Shown here in pieces: positions 27,032-35,420 of a DNA stretch of 64,000 nt. Position 1 is the stretch's first letter, and each line of letters starts with the position of its first letter. The stretch comes from Immundisolibacter sp049322795 (lineage in GTDB: Bacteria > Pseudomonadota > Gammaproteobacteria > Immundisolibacterales > Immundisolibacteraceae), in assembly GCA_049322795.1 (NCBI GenBank), contig JBMOQH010000025.1, positions 124,001-188,000 on the forward strand, in the 5' to 3' direction. The position numbers and the translations under genes are program-made. Below the pieces are notes generated by a model, which worked only from the letters and a program-made list of their open reading frames with translations, made no database searches and was not told the origin of the DNA.

Positions 27032-27898
27032 ATGGGCGTCGCGCTGCCCGCACCGACCGGCGACCGGCTGACGCTGACCGTGCTGTACGCGCTCGCCGTG
27101 CATCTGGTGCTGGCGCTCGGCCTGCATATCACCCCGCCCAAGCCGCCACCCCCGCCGGCCGCGTCCAGGCTCGAAATCACGCTTGTGCAGCGCCCGCCGG
27201 CCGCCAAGCCGCCCAGGGAGGCGGACTACCTCGCCGAAGTGAGCCAGGACGGCGGAGGCAACCGACCCAAACCGAGCCTGCCGACCGATGTCGCGCCCGG
27301 TCGGCCGCAGCCGGCGGCCATCGCACCGTCATCCAGACCCAAGCCGGCGGTAGCGGCGCCGGCGCCAATCGAGCGTCAAGTGCTCACCACGGCCAAGCCC
27401 GCCAGGGCGCAGGTGAAGACCGCGCCGCGGCCCGAGCCTGTGCAACAGACGCCCAGTGCCGCGCAATTGCGCAGTGGCGCGCGGCAGTACGCGCAACTCG
27501 AGGCGCGCCTGGACGCCCAGCGCCGGGCCTACGCCAAGATTCCGCGCGAAAAATTCATTACCGCCCGTACGCGCGAGTACAAGTACGCGGCCTACATGGA
27601 GGCCTGGCGACGCAAGGTGGAAGCCGTCGGCAAGCTCAACTATCCAGCGGAGGCGCGCCAGCAGGGCCTGTCCGGGAGTTTGCTGCTGACGGTGCGTATC
27701 GCGCCCGACGGTCACCTCGTCGACGCCACGCTGCGACGCAGTTCCGGTCACCCGGTGCTGGATCGGGCCGCGCAGGACATCGTGCGCTGGGCGGCGCCTT
27801 ACGCGCCGTTTCCGCCAGACATCCGCGCCGAGGCCGATCGCCTGGTCATCACCCGCACCTGGCAATTCGTGGATGGGCAAGCGCTGGCGGGTGATTGA
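27032..27898 (+). CDS. TonB-family energy transducer protein
   Basis: The 288-residue protein has a short cytoplasmic N-terminus, one membrane helix (about 14-32), a Pro-rich periplasmic linker (35-120) and a C-terminal TonB domain (about 190-283, YPAEARQQGLSGSLLLTVRIAPDGH followed by LRRSSGHPVLDRAAQDIVR). TonB proteins transmit proton-motive force to outer-membrane receptors. No exbB/exbD or receptor genes are adjacent. Position right after gshAB is common in proteobacteria, with the order gshB-tonB-algH-ruvX-pyr. The segment of about 140-180 is charged and helical and spans the linker. Start ATG at 27032, with an AAGGCAGG-like box upstream. Confidence 0.88.
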   Translation: MGVALPAPTGDRLTLTVLYALAVHLVLALGLHITPPKPPPPPAASRLEITLVQRPPAAKPPREADYLAEVSQDGGGNRPKPSLPTDVAPGRPQPAAIAPSSRPKPAVAAPAPIERQVLTTAKPARAQVKTAPRPEPVQQTPSAAQLRSGARQYAQLEARLDAQRRAYAKIPREKFITARTREYKYAAYMEAWRRKVEAVGKLNYPAEARQQGLSGSLLLTVRIAPDGHLVDATLRRSSGHPVLDRAAQDIVRWAAPYAPFPPDIRAEADRLVITRTWQFVDGQALAGD

Positions 27899-27926
27899 GC
27901 ACGCCGGTGGCGGCGGGCCCGGCTGT

Positions 27927-27932
27927 TAGAAT
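27927..27932 (+). promoter_or_regulatory. -10-like element just before algH
   Basis: TGT-TAGAAT forms an extended -10 whose hexamer ends only 6 bases before the algH ATG at 27939. No ribosome-binding site lies between. If used, the transcript would start at or next to the ATG and be leaderless. No good -35 is visible. Confidence 0.4.
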
Positions 27933-27938
27933 GCCGGC

Positions 27939-28502
27939 ATGGCTGAACCCCTGGACCTGAGCCACCACCTGCTGATCGCCATGCCGACGCTGGCGGACGA
28001 CAACTTTCGCCAGACCGTCACCTATGTGTGCGAGCACGGCGAACACGGGGCGCTGGGGGTGATCGTCAACCGTCTGCTGACGGCCACGCTCGGCGACCTG
28101 CTCGCGCAGGTGGGCTTGCGGCCCGCCACCGACGCCATCGCGAGCCAGCCGGTGTACGGCGGCGGGCCGGTGCAGACCAACGCCTGCCTGATCCTGCACC
28201 GCCCGCTCGGCCGCTGGGACTCGACCCTGCCAGTGACCGACGAGATCGGTTTGACCGGCTCCATGGACCTGCTGACCCACATCGCCCGCGGCGAGGGCCC
28301 GGCGGATTTCCTGGTGTGTCTGGGCTATGCCGGCTGGGGCGCCGGGCAGATCGAACAGGAGCTGGCCGACAACGCGTGGTTGACCGTTCCCGGGCGCTTC
28401 GATGTGTTGTTCGACCTGCCCGTGGATCAGCGCTGGCGCGCCGCGGCGGCGTCCATCGGGGTCGACCTTGCCTTGCTGTCGAGTCGCGCGGGCCACGCGT
28501 GA
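27939..28502 (+). CDS. algH: YqgE/AlgH family protein
   Basis: The 187-residue protein belongs to the conserved YqgE/AlgH family, first linked to alginate control in Pseudomonas; its molecular role is unclear. The start LSHHLLIAMPTLADDNFRQTVTYVCEH, the segment GALGVIVNR and the YGGGPVQTNACLILHR motif are diagnostic. It heads a run of overlapping genes: its TGA overlaps the ruvX GTG. There is no recognisable ribosome-binding site, while a -10-like hexamer lies 7 bases upstream, so leaderless translation is possible. Confidence 0.93.
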   Translation: MAEPLDLSHHLLIAMPTLADDNFRQTVTYVCEHGEHGALGVIVNRLLTATLGDLLAQVGLRPATDAIASQPVYGGGPVQTNACLILHRPLGRWDSTLPVTDEIGLTGSMDLLTHIARGEGPADFLVCLGYAGWGAGQIEQELADNAWLTVPGRFDVLFDLPVDQRWRAAAASIGVDLALLSSRAGHA

Positions 28503-28915
28503 GCGGCCTGGTGCTCGGCTTCGATTACGGCCAAAAGCGCGTCGGTGTCGCCAGTGGCCAGACGCTGACCGGCACCGCCACGCCGCTCGCCACGCTGCCC
28601 AACCCGCAGCTCGCCGGCTGGGCCGACATTGACGCCGTGCTGGCCGAATGGCGTCCGGCGCAGCTGGTGGTGGGCCTGCCGCTCGCCGCCGACGGCAGCG
28701 ATACCACGATCAGCAACGCGGCGCGGCGCTTCGCCGCCCAGCTTGGCGAGCGCTGCGGCCTGCCGGTGGCGCTGATCGACGAGCGCCTGTCCTCGCACGA
28801 GGCCGAGGCGCGCCTGCTGGCCGACGGCCGGCGCCACGCGGCGGTACGCCGCACGCGCGACGCGGTGGCCGCCGCCGTGATCGTGGAGACCTGGCTTGCC
28901 GAGCAGCATCACTGA
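28499..28915 (+). CDS. ruvX: RuvX/YqgF putative pre-16S rRNA nuclease
   Basis: The 138-residue RNase H-fold protein (YqgF) takes part in processing of the 16S rRNA 5' end and was earlier thought to be a Holliday-junction resolvase. The acidic active site is seen at LGFDYGQKRVGVA (D7), in LIDERLSSHEAE, and in RRTRDAVAAAVI near the C-terminus; the mid-region LVVGLPLAADGS is conserved. It starts with GTG overlapping algH by four bases. The end overlaps the proposed pyrR start by 20 bases. Confidence 0.92.
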   Translation: MSGLVLGFDYGQKRVGVASGQTLTGTATPLATLPNPQLAGWADIDAVLAEWRPAQLVVGLPLAADGSDTTISNAARRFAAQLGERCGLPVALIDERLSSHEAEARLLADGRRHAAVRRTRDAVAAAVIVETWLAEQHH

Positions 28916-29396
28916 CAGCGCCCTGGGCGATGCGCTGAACGGCCTCGCCACGCAGTGCGCGGCGCTCGCGCTGCCGGACCCCTTGCTGGTCGGCATCGAG
29001 GCCGGCGGCGTGTGGCTGGCGCGCTGGCTGCACGCGCGGCTCGGGGTGATGGCGCCGCTCGCCACGCTCGACGCCGGCTTCTATCGTGACGACGTTCGCC
29101 AGGAGGGGCTCAAGGGGCAGCTGCGACCCTCGCGCCTGCCGCCTGGCATCGACGACCGCCACGTCCTGCTGGTGGACGATGTGTTGCACACCGGGCGCAC
29201 GGTGCAGGCAGCGCTGCGCGAGCTGTTCGATTTTGGTCGCCCGGCCAGCGTGCGCCTGGCGGTGTTGATCGACCGCGGCGGGCGAGAGTTGCCAGTGTGC
29301 GCCGACGCCGTGGGCCTGCGGCTTGACGTGCCGGCTGGGCAGCGCCTGCGCGTGACGGGGCCCGACCCGCTGCGCGTTGATCTGGAGGCGACATGA
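28896..29396 (+). CDS. pyrR: PyrR bifunctional regulator/uracil phosphoribosyltransferase
   Basis: The 166-residue phosphoribosyltransferase-fold protein has the PRPP loop VLLVDDVLHTGRT at 90-102 and the segments LVGIEAGGVWLARWL and FYRDD. In Bacillus, PyrR binds pyr mRNA to cause attenuation; in Pseudomonas-type operons it lies upstream of pyrB and has a regulatory role. The start is a TTG at 28896, inside ruvX, as no ATG or GTG fits; this is the least certain start here. I do not see a clear PyrR-type attenuator in the packed upstream genes. The stop overlaps pyrB by four bases (ATGA). Confidence 0.88.
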   Translation: MPSSITDSALGDALNGLATQCAALALPDPLLVGIEAGGVWLARWLHARLGVMAPLATLDAGFYRDDVRQEGLKGQLRPSRLPPGIDDRHVLLVDDVLHTGRTVQAALRELFDFGRPASVRLAVLIDRGGRELPVCADAVGLRLDVPAGQRLRVTGPDPLRVDLEAT

Positions 29397-30388
29397 GCGC
29401 GCTGGCTGGTCTCGCCGAACGCCTGGGCGCCATCCAGTACGACGATCGCGGCCGCCTGCGGCACCTGCTGACGCTGGAAGGCCTGCGCCGCGACACGCTG
29501 GAGGAAATCTTCACGCTGGCGGACTCGCTGGTCGAGGTCGGCACGCGCAGTGTCAAGAACGTGCCGCTGCTTCGCGGCAAGACCGTCGTATTGCTGTTCT
29601 TCGAGGCCTCGACGCGCACGCGCACCACCTTCGAGATCGCCGCCAAGCGGCTGTCGGCGGACGTGGTGACGCTGGATGTGCCGGCCTCGTCCACGTCCAA
29701 GGGCGAGAGCCTGCTCGACACCATCGCCAACCTGCAGGCCATGCAGACCGACGCCTTCGTCATGCGCCATGCCGACAGCGGCGCGGCGCATCTGGTGGCC
29801 GCCAATGTGGCGCCGCAGGTGGCGGTGGTGAACGCCGGCGACGGTTGCCACGCCCACCCGACGCAGGCGCTGTTGGACCTGTACACCATCCGCCAGCAGC
29901 GGGGCGGTTTCGAGGGTCTGAAGGTGGCCATCGTTGGCGACGTGCTGCACTCGCGCGTGGCGCGCTCGCAACTGGTCGGCCTGCGCCTGCTCGGCGTCAC
30001 CGACATCCGCCTGGTGGGCCCGGCGACGCTGGTGCCGCAGCGCCTCTCGGCGCTCGGTGCGCGCGTCTGTCACGACCCGCGCGAAGGGCTCGACGGCGTG
30101 GACGTGGTGATGATGCTGCGCCTGCAGCGCGAGCGCATGGCCGGAGGCTTCGTGCCGTCCGATCGCGAATACTTCGAGCTCTACGGACTGACCGAAAAGG
30201 CGCTGGCGGCAGCGCACCCGCAGGCACTGGTGATGCACCCGGGGCCGATCAACCGCGGCGTCGAGATCGCGTCCCCGGTGGCGGACGGCAGTCGCTCGCT
30301 GATCCTGCCGCAGGTGACCAACGGCATCGCCATCCGCATGGCGGTGCTGGCGCAGACGGTCGGCCGGGGGGCGGATGCCGATGCCTGA
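29393..30388 (+). CDS. pyrB: aspartate carbamoyltransferase catalytic subunit
   Basis: PyrB (331 residues) joins carbamoyl phosphate and aspartate in the first committed step of pyrimidine synthesis. Its carbamoyl-phosphate motif S73-TRTR is in FFEASTRTRTTFE. HPTQALLDLYTI and LRLQRERM are the other signatures, and PGPINRGVEI is near the end. The long N-terminus (about 25 residues before the core) is typical of class A catalytic chains of Pseudomonas, which form a dodecamer with an inactive dihydroorotase-like subunit. The overlapping pyrC' gene that follows fits this and pyrI is absent. Confidence 0.96.
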   Translation: MSALAGLAERLGAIQYDDRGRLRHLLTLEGLRRDTLEEIFTLADSLVEVGTRSVKNVPLLRGKTVVLLFFEASTRTRTTFEIAAKRLSADVVTLDVPASSTSKGESLLDTIANLQAMQTDAFVMRHADSGAAHLVAANVAPQVAVVNAGDGCHAHPTQALLDLYTIRQQRGGFEGLKVAIVGDVLHSRVARSQLVGLRLLGVTDIRLVGPATLVPQRLSALGARVCHDPREGLDGVDVVMMLRLQRERMAGGFVPSDREYFELYGLTEKALAAAHPQALVMHPGPINRGVEIASPVADGSRSLILPQVTNGIAIRMAVLAQTVGRGADADA

Positions 30389-31667
30389 CAACACGCGCCT
30401 GACGCTGCGGGGTGGCCGCGTCATCGACGCCGCCGCCAAGGTCGACGCCGCGCTCGATGTGCACATCGACAGCGGTCGCATCATCGGTCTGGGTGCCGCG
30501 CCGGATGGCTCGGCGGGCGAGGTCATCGACGTGCGCGGGTGCTGGGTGTTGCCCGGGCTGGTGGATTTGTCGGGGCAGGTCGGCAGCCCGGATGCGCTGT
30601 CGCGGCGCGAGCTGGCCGCCGCCGCTGCCGGAGGTATCACCGCCTTGGCCGTGCCGCCGCAGCCGGATGCGGGACTCGACAATCCGGCGGTGATCGGCCG
30701 CCTGCGCGACGGTGCGGCGGCCCTGGGCCTGGTTCGTCTGGCGCCGATCGGCGCGCTCACCGCCGGGCTCGGGGGCGAGCGCCTGGCCGAGCTCGGTCTG
30801 CTGCGGCGTAGCGGTTGCCGGCTGGTCGGGCAGGGCGGCCGGGCCATTGGCGCCCGTGTGCTGCGTCGTGCGTTCGAGTACGCCCGCGGGCACGATCTGA
30901 CGGTGGTGGTGGACGCCGAAGACGCCGAGCTGGCCGTCGATGGCTGCGTGCACGAGGGCGCCGTCGCGGCGCAGCTCGGGCTGACCGGCATACCGGTGGC
31001 GGCGGAAGTGGCGGCGCTGTCGCGCGCACTGGCGCTCGCCACCACCTGCGACACGCGCATTCACGTCCATGGCCTGTCGAGCGCTGCCGGTGTTTCGATG
31101 CTGCGCGCCGCCAAGGCGGCCGGCCTGCCGGTGACGGCCGACACGCCGGTGTGGAACCTGCACTACACCGACCTTGACATAGGCGCCTACGACGCGGCCT
31201 TTCACCTGCGCCCGCCGCTGCGCGAGCCGGGTGACCGGGCGGCGCTGCGCGAGGCCCTGGCCGACGGCACGCTGGACGCCGTGAGCTCCGACCACCGGCC
31301 CTACGACGGCGAGGCCAAGCGCCGACCGTTTGCGCGCTGTGCGGCCGGCGTGGCCGGTTTCGAGGCCTTGCTGCCGCTGATGCTGGCGCTCGCGCGTGAC
31401 GGTGGCGTGCCGCTCGCCCGCGCGCTTGCCGCGCTTACCTGTGGGCCGGCCGCGGTGCTTGGCGGCGGTGGTCGTCTCGCCGTGGGCGCGCTGGCCGATG
31501 TCTGTGTCGTCGAGCCGGAGCGCGAATGGACGGTGAATGCCGACAGCTGGCACAGCGCCGCCGCCTGCACGCCGGTATGGGGCAACACGCTGCGCGGGCG
31601 GGTGCGCTGCACGCTGCTCGGCGGCCGGGTCGTCCATCGCCTCGAGGAATCCACTCATGGCCGGTGA
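30375..31667 (+). CDS. pyrC': dihydroorotase-like subunit PyrC' lacking metal-binding His
   Basis: The 430-residue amidohydrolase-fold protein aligns with dihydroorotase. However, the metal-binding HxH after beta-strand 1 is replaced: VLPGLVDLSGQVGSP has S66 and Q68 where His is needed. Other sites are also altered (IHVHGLSSA, VSSDHRPYDG instead of TDHAP). Such PyrC' (PyrX) proteins in Pseudomonas have no dihydroorotase activity and serve as structural partners of PyrB. The 14-base overlap with pyrB supports a fixed complex. A true dihydroorotase should be encoded elsewhere. ATG at 30375 or 30381 are both possible starts. Confidence 0.9.
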   Translation: MPMPDNTRLTLRGGRVIDAAAKVDAALDVHIDSGRIIGLGAAPDGSAGEVIDVRGCWVLPGLVDLSGQVGSPDALSRRELAAAAAGGITALAVPPQPDAGLDNPAVIGRLRDGAAALGLVRLAPIGALTAGLGGERLAELGLLRRSGCRLVGQGGRAIGARVLRRAFEYARGHDLTVVVDAEDAELAVDGCVHEGAVAAQLGLTGIPVAAEVAALSRALALATTCDTRIHVHGLSSAAGVSMLRAAKAAGLPVTADTPVWNLHYTDLDIGAYDAAFHLRPPLREPGDRAALREALADGTLDAVSSDHRPYDGEAKRRPFARCAAGVAGFEALLPLMLALARDGGVPLARALAALTCGPAAVLGGGGRLAVGALADVCVVEPEREWTVNADSWHSAAACTPVWGNTLRGRVRCTLLGGRVVHRLEESTHGR

Positions 31668-32553
31668 AGCCGGTGCGCCGGGCAGCATTCTGGTGGAAGA
31701 CGCGCGCATAGCCGCCAATGAGGCGCTGCCGGGTGGTCATTACCTGCTGCGGCTCGCCGCAGCGCAGATTGCCGACCGCGCGCTGCCGGGGCAGTTCGTG
31801 CACCTGCGATGCGGGGCCGAGCTGCCGCTGCGCCGTCCCTTGTCCATCCTGCGTGCCACGACCCGTGGCGAGGTCGAGGTGCTGTACAAGGCGGTCGGTC
31901 AGGGGACGCGCCTGCTTGCAAGCCGCCAGGCTGGTCAGACGCTGAGTGTTCTCGGCCCCATCGGCCGGCCGTTCGAGCTCGACCCCGCCCGTCCTCGCGT
32001 GCTCGCCATCGGCGGCGGCGTCGGCATGCCGCCTATGCTGTTCCTCGCCCAGACGCTGCGCCGCACGGCGTTCCGGCCGCTGCTGTTGCTGGGTTCGGAA
32101 GTGGCGTTTCCGTTCCAGCCGAAACCCTCCACGCTGCTGGTCGATGGCATGCCGGCCGGGGCGATTGCCGCCCTGCCACTCGCCGAGGACTGGGGCGTGC
32201 CGAGCCGGCTTGCCTCAGGACAGGGTTTTCCCGGCTGTTTCGACGGGCACGTGACGCAGCTTGCCGATGCGTATCTGGCGACGCTCGACGCCAAGTCGCT
32301 GGGCGATACGCAGATCGCGGCCTGCGGGCCGACGCCCATGCTGCGCGCGGCGGCCGCCGTGGCCGCCCGCTACCGCTTGCCGGCGCAGTTGTGTCTGGAA
32401 GAGCATATGGCCTGCGGCGTCGGCGGCTGCGCCGGCTGCGTGGTGCCGCTGGCGACGCCCGCCGGACCGGCCATGGCGCGCGTGTGCGTGGACGGGCCGG
32501 TGTTCGAGGCTCGGGCCGTGTATCCGGAATGCTTCGCGGCCGCTGCCGACTGA
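31657..32553 (+). CDS. PyrK-like dihydroorotate dehydrogenase electron-transfer subunit
   Basis: The 298-residue protein has a ferredoxin-reductase-like FAD domain (PGQFVHLRC, LRRPLSILRA), an NAD-binding part (VLAIGGGVGMPPMLFLAQTL) and a C-terminal 2Fe-2S site with C253, C258 and C261 (ACGVGGCAGC) plus a later Cys in RVCVDGP. This is the layout of PyrK, which passes electrons from class 1B PyrD to NAD+. It overlaps pyrC' by 11 bases and so belongs to the pyr operon, but no pyrD follows; the next gene is a hydrolase. Most gammaproteobacteria use quinone-linked class 2 PyrD, so its partner is an open point. Another NAD(P)H-dependent reductase role is possible. Confidence 0.82.
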   Translation: MAGEAGAPGSILVEDARIAANEALPGGHYLLRLAAAQIADRALPGQFVHLRCGAELPLRRPLSILRATTRGEVEVLYKAVGQGTRLLASRQAGQTLSVLGPIGRPFELDPARPRVLAIGGGVGMPPMLFLAQTLRRTAFRPLLLLGSEVAFPFQPKPSTLLVDGMPAGAIAALPLAEDWGVPSRLASGQGFPGCFDGHVTQLADAYLATLDAKSLGDTQIAACGPTPMLRAAAAVAARYRLPAQLCLEEHMACGVGGCAGCVVPLATPAGPAMARVCVDGPVFEARAVYPECFAAAAD

Positions 32554-32628
32554 TCTCATCGCCAATCGACCGCGGTGGTCCGCCCAACGCGGACTCGCCG
32601 CTCGCAACCAACCCACGGGAGCATGCTC

Positions 32629-33312
32629 ATGTCAGGCAAGGACATCACCATCAAGGGCGCCGAAGGCGCGTTTTCGGCCTATCTGGCCACCGCTTCCGGC
32701 ACGCCCGCCGGCAGCGTGGTGGTCATCCAGGAAATCTTCGGCGTCAACAGCCACATCCGTTCGGTGTGCGATCGCCTCGCCGCGGCCGGCTTCAACGCGC
32801 TGGCGCCCGACCTGTTCCACCGCAGCGAACCGGGCGTGCAGCTCGGCTACGGCGAGGCCGACTTCGGGCGCGGCTTCGAGCTGATGAAGGCGCTCGATCA
32901 CGACAAGGCGCTGGCCGACATCGACGCCTGCGTGGCCGATCTGCGCGCGCACGGCGGCAAGGTGGCGGTGCTCGGTTTCTGCATGGGCGGCCTGCTGGCC
33001 TACCGCAGTGCTGCGAACCTGAAACCCGACGCGGCGGTCGCCTATTACGGCGGCGGCATTGTCAACTTCCTCGCCGAGGCCGGCAACATCGCGTGCCCGA
33101 TCCAGTTCCACTTCGGCGAGAAGGATCATTTCATTCCGCTGAGCGACGTGGAAAAGCTGCGCGTCGCCACCGCCAGCCTCGGCGAATGCGAGTTGTACGT
33201 GTATCCGGCCGATCACGGTTTCAACTGCGATCAGCGCGGCAGTTACGATGCCGGTGCCGCGGCGCTCGCCTGGCAGCGCAGCGTGGATTTCCTGCGCCGG
33301 CATCTGGCCTGA
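32629..33312 (+). CDS. dienelactone hydrolase family protein
   Basis: This 227-residue alpha/beta hydrolase has the dienelactone hydrolase triad: C118 in LGFCMGG, D166 in GEKDHFIP and H196 in YPADHGFNC, with E36 in VVIQEIFGVN. Dienelactone hydrolases open lactones in chloroaromatic breakdown, but many chromosomal members have other ester substrates. The start at 32629 was preferred to 32623 because GGGAG lies 7 bases before it. It is 75 bases after the pyrK-like gene and just before the phoB promoter. A link to the Rieske dioxygenase at 18.5 kb is speculative. Confidence 0.92.
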   Translation: MSGKDITIKGAEGAFSAYLATASGTPAGSVVVIQEIFGVNSHIRSVCDRLAAAGFNALAPDLFHRSEPGVQLGYGEADFGRGFELMKALDHDKALADIDACVADLRAHGGKVAVLGFCMGGLLAYRSAANLKPDAAVAYYGGGIVNFLAEAGNIACPIQFHFGEKDHFIPLSDVEKLRVATASLGECELYVYPADHGFNCDQRGSYDAGAAALAWQRSVDFLRRHLA

Positions 33313-33334
33313 ATTGTTACGGGGTGTCACCGTT

Positions 33335-33352
33335 CTGCAATCAAACTGTCGC
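33335..33352 (+). promoter_or_regulatory. Pho box upstream of phoB
   Basis: CTGCAAT-CAAA-CTGTCGC consists of two 7-base units spaced by 4, matching the PhoB-binding consensus CTGTCAT-N4-CTGTCAC with a few changes. It lies 34 bases before the phoB start and predicts autoregulation by PhoB under phosphate starvation. Confidence 0.7.
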
Positions 33353-33385
33353 CCAATACGGCCGGTTCGATTGGAACGGGCACCC

Positions 33386-34075
33386 ATGACCACACGCATC
33401 CTGATCGTAGAAGACGAACCCGCCATCTGCGAGATGCTGACTTTCGCGCTCGCCGACAGCGGCTACCGCTGCGATGTGGCCGGTGACGTGCGCCGCGCGC
33501 GCAGCCTGGTGGCGGACGGAAATCCTGACCTGGTGGTGCTGGACTGGATGTTGCCGGGCCAGAGCGGCATCGAGTTCGCGCGCGAGCTCAAGCGCGATCC
33601 CGGTACGCGCGACATCCCGGTCATCATGCTGACCGCCCGCACGCAGGAGGCGGACGTGGTCAGCGGTCTCGACGCGGGGGCCGACGACTACATCACCAAA
33701 CCGTTCTCGCCGCGCGAGTTGGCGGCGCGGATCAAGGCCGTGCTGCGCCGCGCTTCGCCGCACGCGGCTGGCGCCGAACTGGCGCTGGACGGACTGCGCC
33801 TCGACCCGGTCGGTCACCGCGTGGTGGCCGGCAGCCAGGAGCTCAAGATTGGCCCGACCGAGTTCCGCCTGTTGCAATTCCTGATGGGCCACCCCGAGCG
33901 GGTGTACAGCCGCGGGCAGCTGATCGACCAGGTGTGGGGCCGCAACGTGTACATCGAGGAGCGCACCGTCGACGTGCACGTGCGGCGCCTGCGCGAGGCG
34001 CTGGCACCGGCCGGCAAGGATCGGTTGGTGCAGACCGTACGCGGCGCCGGCTATCGGCTGTCCGCCAAAGACTGA
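33386..34075 (+). CDS. phoB: phosphate regulon response regulator PhoB
   Basis: PhoB (229 residues, same as E. coli) has a receiver domain (ILIVEDEPAICEML, phospho-acceptor D53 in VLDWMLPG, LTARTQEAD with Thr, and K in TKPFSPREL). An OmpR-type winged helix follows (about 130-229: IGPTEFRLLQFLMGHPERVY followed by RTVDVHVRRLREAL). It activates genes with Pho boxes when phosphorylated by PhoR. A Pho box precedes it and phoR follows after four bases. Another OmpR-family regulator is unlikely given the pst-phoU genes downstream. Confidence 0.97.
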   Translation: MTTRILIVEDEPAICEMLTFALADSGYRCDVAGDVRRARSLVADGNPDLVVLDWMLPGQSGIEFARELKRDPGTRDIPVIMLTARTQEADVVSGLDAGADDYITKPFSPRELAARIKAVLRRASPHAAGAELALDGLRLDPVGHRVVAGSQELKIGPTEFRLLQFLMGHPERVYSRGQLIDQVWGRNVYIEERTVDVHVRRLREALAPAGKDRLVQTVRGAGYRLSAKD

Positions 34076-34079
34076 GCCC

Positions 34080-35408
34080 GTGATACGGGGCGCCGTAGCC
34101 GAGACCGCGCTCGGCACCGGCCTGCTGGCGGCGGGCGCCCTGCTTGGCTGGATGGCTGGCGATGCCGGTGTCGGCGCCGGACTCGGCCTGCTGGCGTACG
34201 TTGGCTGGCACGTGCGCAACGTGCTGCGCCTTGCCGCGAGCCTGCGCGGCGACGGTGACACGCCGGAATCGATCGGCCTGTGGGGCGAGTTGTTCGACCG
34301 TCTGCACCGGGCGCGGCGCGAAGCCACGATTACCCGCCGGCGGCTGGCGCAGATCGTCCAGCGCTTCGAGGAGTCGAGCGCGGCCCTGCCGGATGCGGCG
34401 GTGGCGCTCGGTGACAACGGCGGCATCGACTGGTGCAACGAGGCCGCGCAGCGCCTGCTTGGCCTGCGCACGCCGCGCGACATCGGCCAGCGCATTACCA
34501 ACGTGGTGCGCGATCCGTCGTTCGCGCGCTATTTCAATGGCGAGGGCGACCGCGTCACCGGCGTCGAATTCACCGCCCCGCACGACGACCGCATCCTGCT
34601 GCAGGCGCAGATGATCGCCTTCGGGCAGGGGCGCCAGCTGCTGCTGGTGCGCGACATCACGCAGGGCCGGCTGCTGGAACAGGTGCGACGCGACTTCGTC
34701 GCCAATGCATCGCACGAGCTGCGCACACCGCTCACCGTGGTCTACGGCTTTCTGGAGACCTTGACCGCCGACGCCAGCGAACTGCCCGACCGCTGGCGCC
34801 GGCCGCTGGATCTCATGACCCAGCAGACGCTGCGCATGCAGCGCATCATCGATGACATGCTGATGCTGGCGCAGCTCGAAGGCGACAGCCGCCGCCACGC
34901 CGAAGCCGATGTCAACGTGCCAAACCTGCTGCAACAGATTCGCAGCGAGGCGATGGCGCTGAGCGGTGGCCGTCGTCACCGCGTCGAGATCGATGCCGAC
35001 CCGCGGCTGTGGTTGCGCGGAAACGAGATGGAACTGCGCAGCGCGTTCTCCAATCTTGTCGGCAACGCCGTGCAGCACACGCCGGATGGCAGCCTCATTA
35101 CCGTGCGTTGGGGCTTGCTGGACGGCCACCCGACCTTCGAAGTCACGGACAACGGTGACGGCATCGCGGCCGAACATCTGCCGCGCCTGTCGGAGCGTTT
35201 TTATCGCGTCGACGCCAGCCGTTCCCGGGCGCGCGGCGGCACCGGTCTGGGGCTCGCCATCGTCAAGCACGCGCTCGCCCGTCACGGCGCCGAACTGCGC
35301 ATCCGCAGCACCGTGGGCGTGGGCAGCAGCTTCGGTTGCCGCTTCGATGCCGTCGCCGCACGCTGGGCGCAGCCGCTGCCGGATGTGACAGGTATTTCAA
35401 AACCGTAA
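34080..35408 (+). CDS. phoR: phosphate regulon sensor histidine kinase PhoR
   Basis: The 442-residue kinase begins with GTG at 34080, four bases after phoB. An N-terminal hydrophobic part (about 5-45) anchors it to the membrane. A PAS-like domain (about 95-190), a HisKA domain with H212 (VANASHELRTPLTVVYGFLE) and a HATPase domain (NLVGNAVQHTP, VTDNGDGIAAEHL, GTGLGLAIVKHALARHGAEL) follow. It lacks a large periplasmic sensor domain, as PhoR does; signalling comes through Pst and PhoU, both encoded downstream. Its last codons overlap the Pho box of the next operon. Confidence 0.95.
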   Translation: MIRGAVAETALGTGLLAAGALLGWMAGDAGVGAGLGLLAYVGWHVRNVLRLAASLRGDGDTPESIGLWGELFDRLHRARREATITRRRLAQIVQRFEESSAALPDAAVALGDNGGIDWCNEAAQRLLGLRTPRDIGQRITNVVRDPSFARYFNGEGDRVTGVEFTAPHDDRILLQAQMIAFGQGRQLLLVRDITQGRLLEQVRRDFVANASHELRTPLTVVYGFLETLTADASELPDRWRRPLDLMTQQTLRMQRIIDDMLMLAQLEGDSRRHAEADVNVPNLLQQIRSEAMALSGGRRHRVEIDADPRLWLRGNEMELRSAFSNLVGNAVQHTPDGSLITVRWGLLDGHPTFEVTDNGDGIAAEHLPRLSERFYRVDASRSRARGGTGLGLAIVKHALARHGAELRIRSTVGVGSSFGCRFDAVAARWAQPLPDVTGISKP

Positions 35409-35420
35409 CTTTTTTGTCAC
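35403..35420 (+). promoter_or_regulatory. Pho box upstream of the porin-pst genes
   Basis: CCGTAAC-TTTT-TTGTCAC gives two 7-base units spaced by 4, a near-consensus PhoB site overlapping the phoR stop. A further CTGTGAC at 35427-35433 may be an additional half-site. It lies about 130 bases before the porin gene. No comparable box precedes pstS, so one promoter may drive the porin and pst genes. Confidence 0.75.

Noticed and set aside
28300..28900. PyrR-type attenuator before pyrB
   Set aside because: The region is packed with overlapping genes (algH, ruvX, pyrR). I found no terminator/anti-terminator pair with a T-run.
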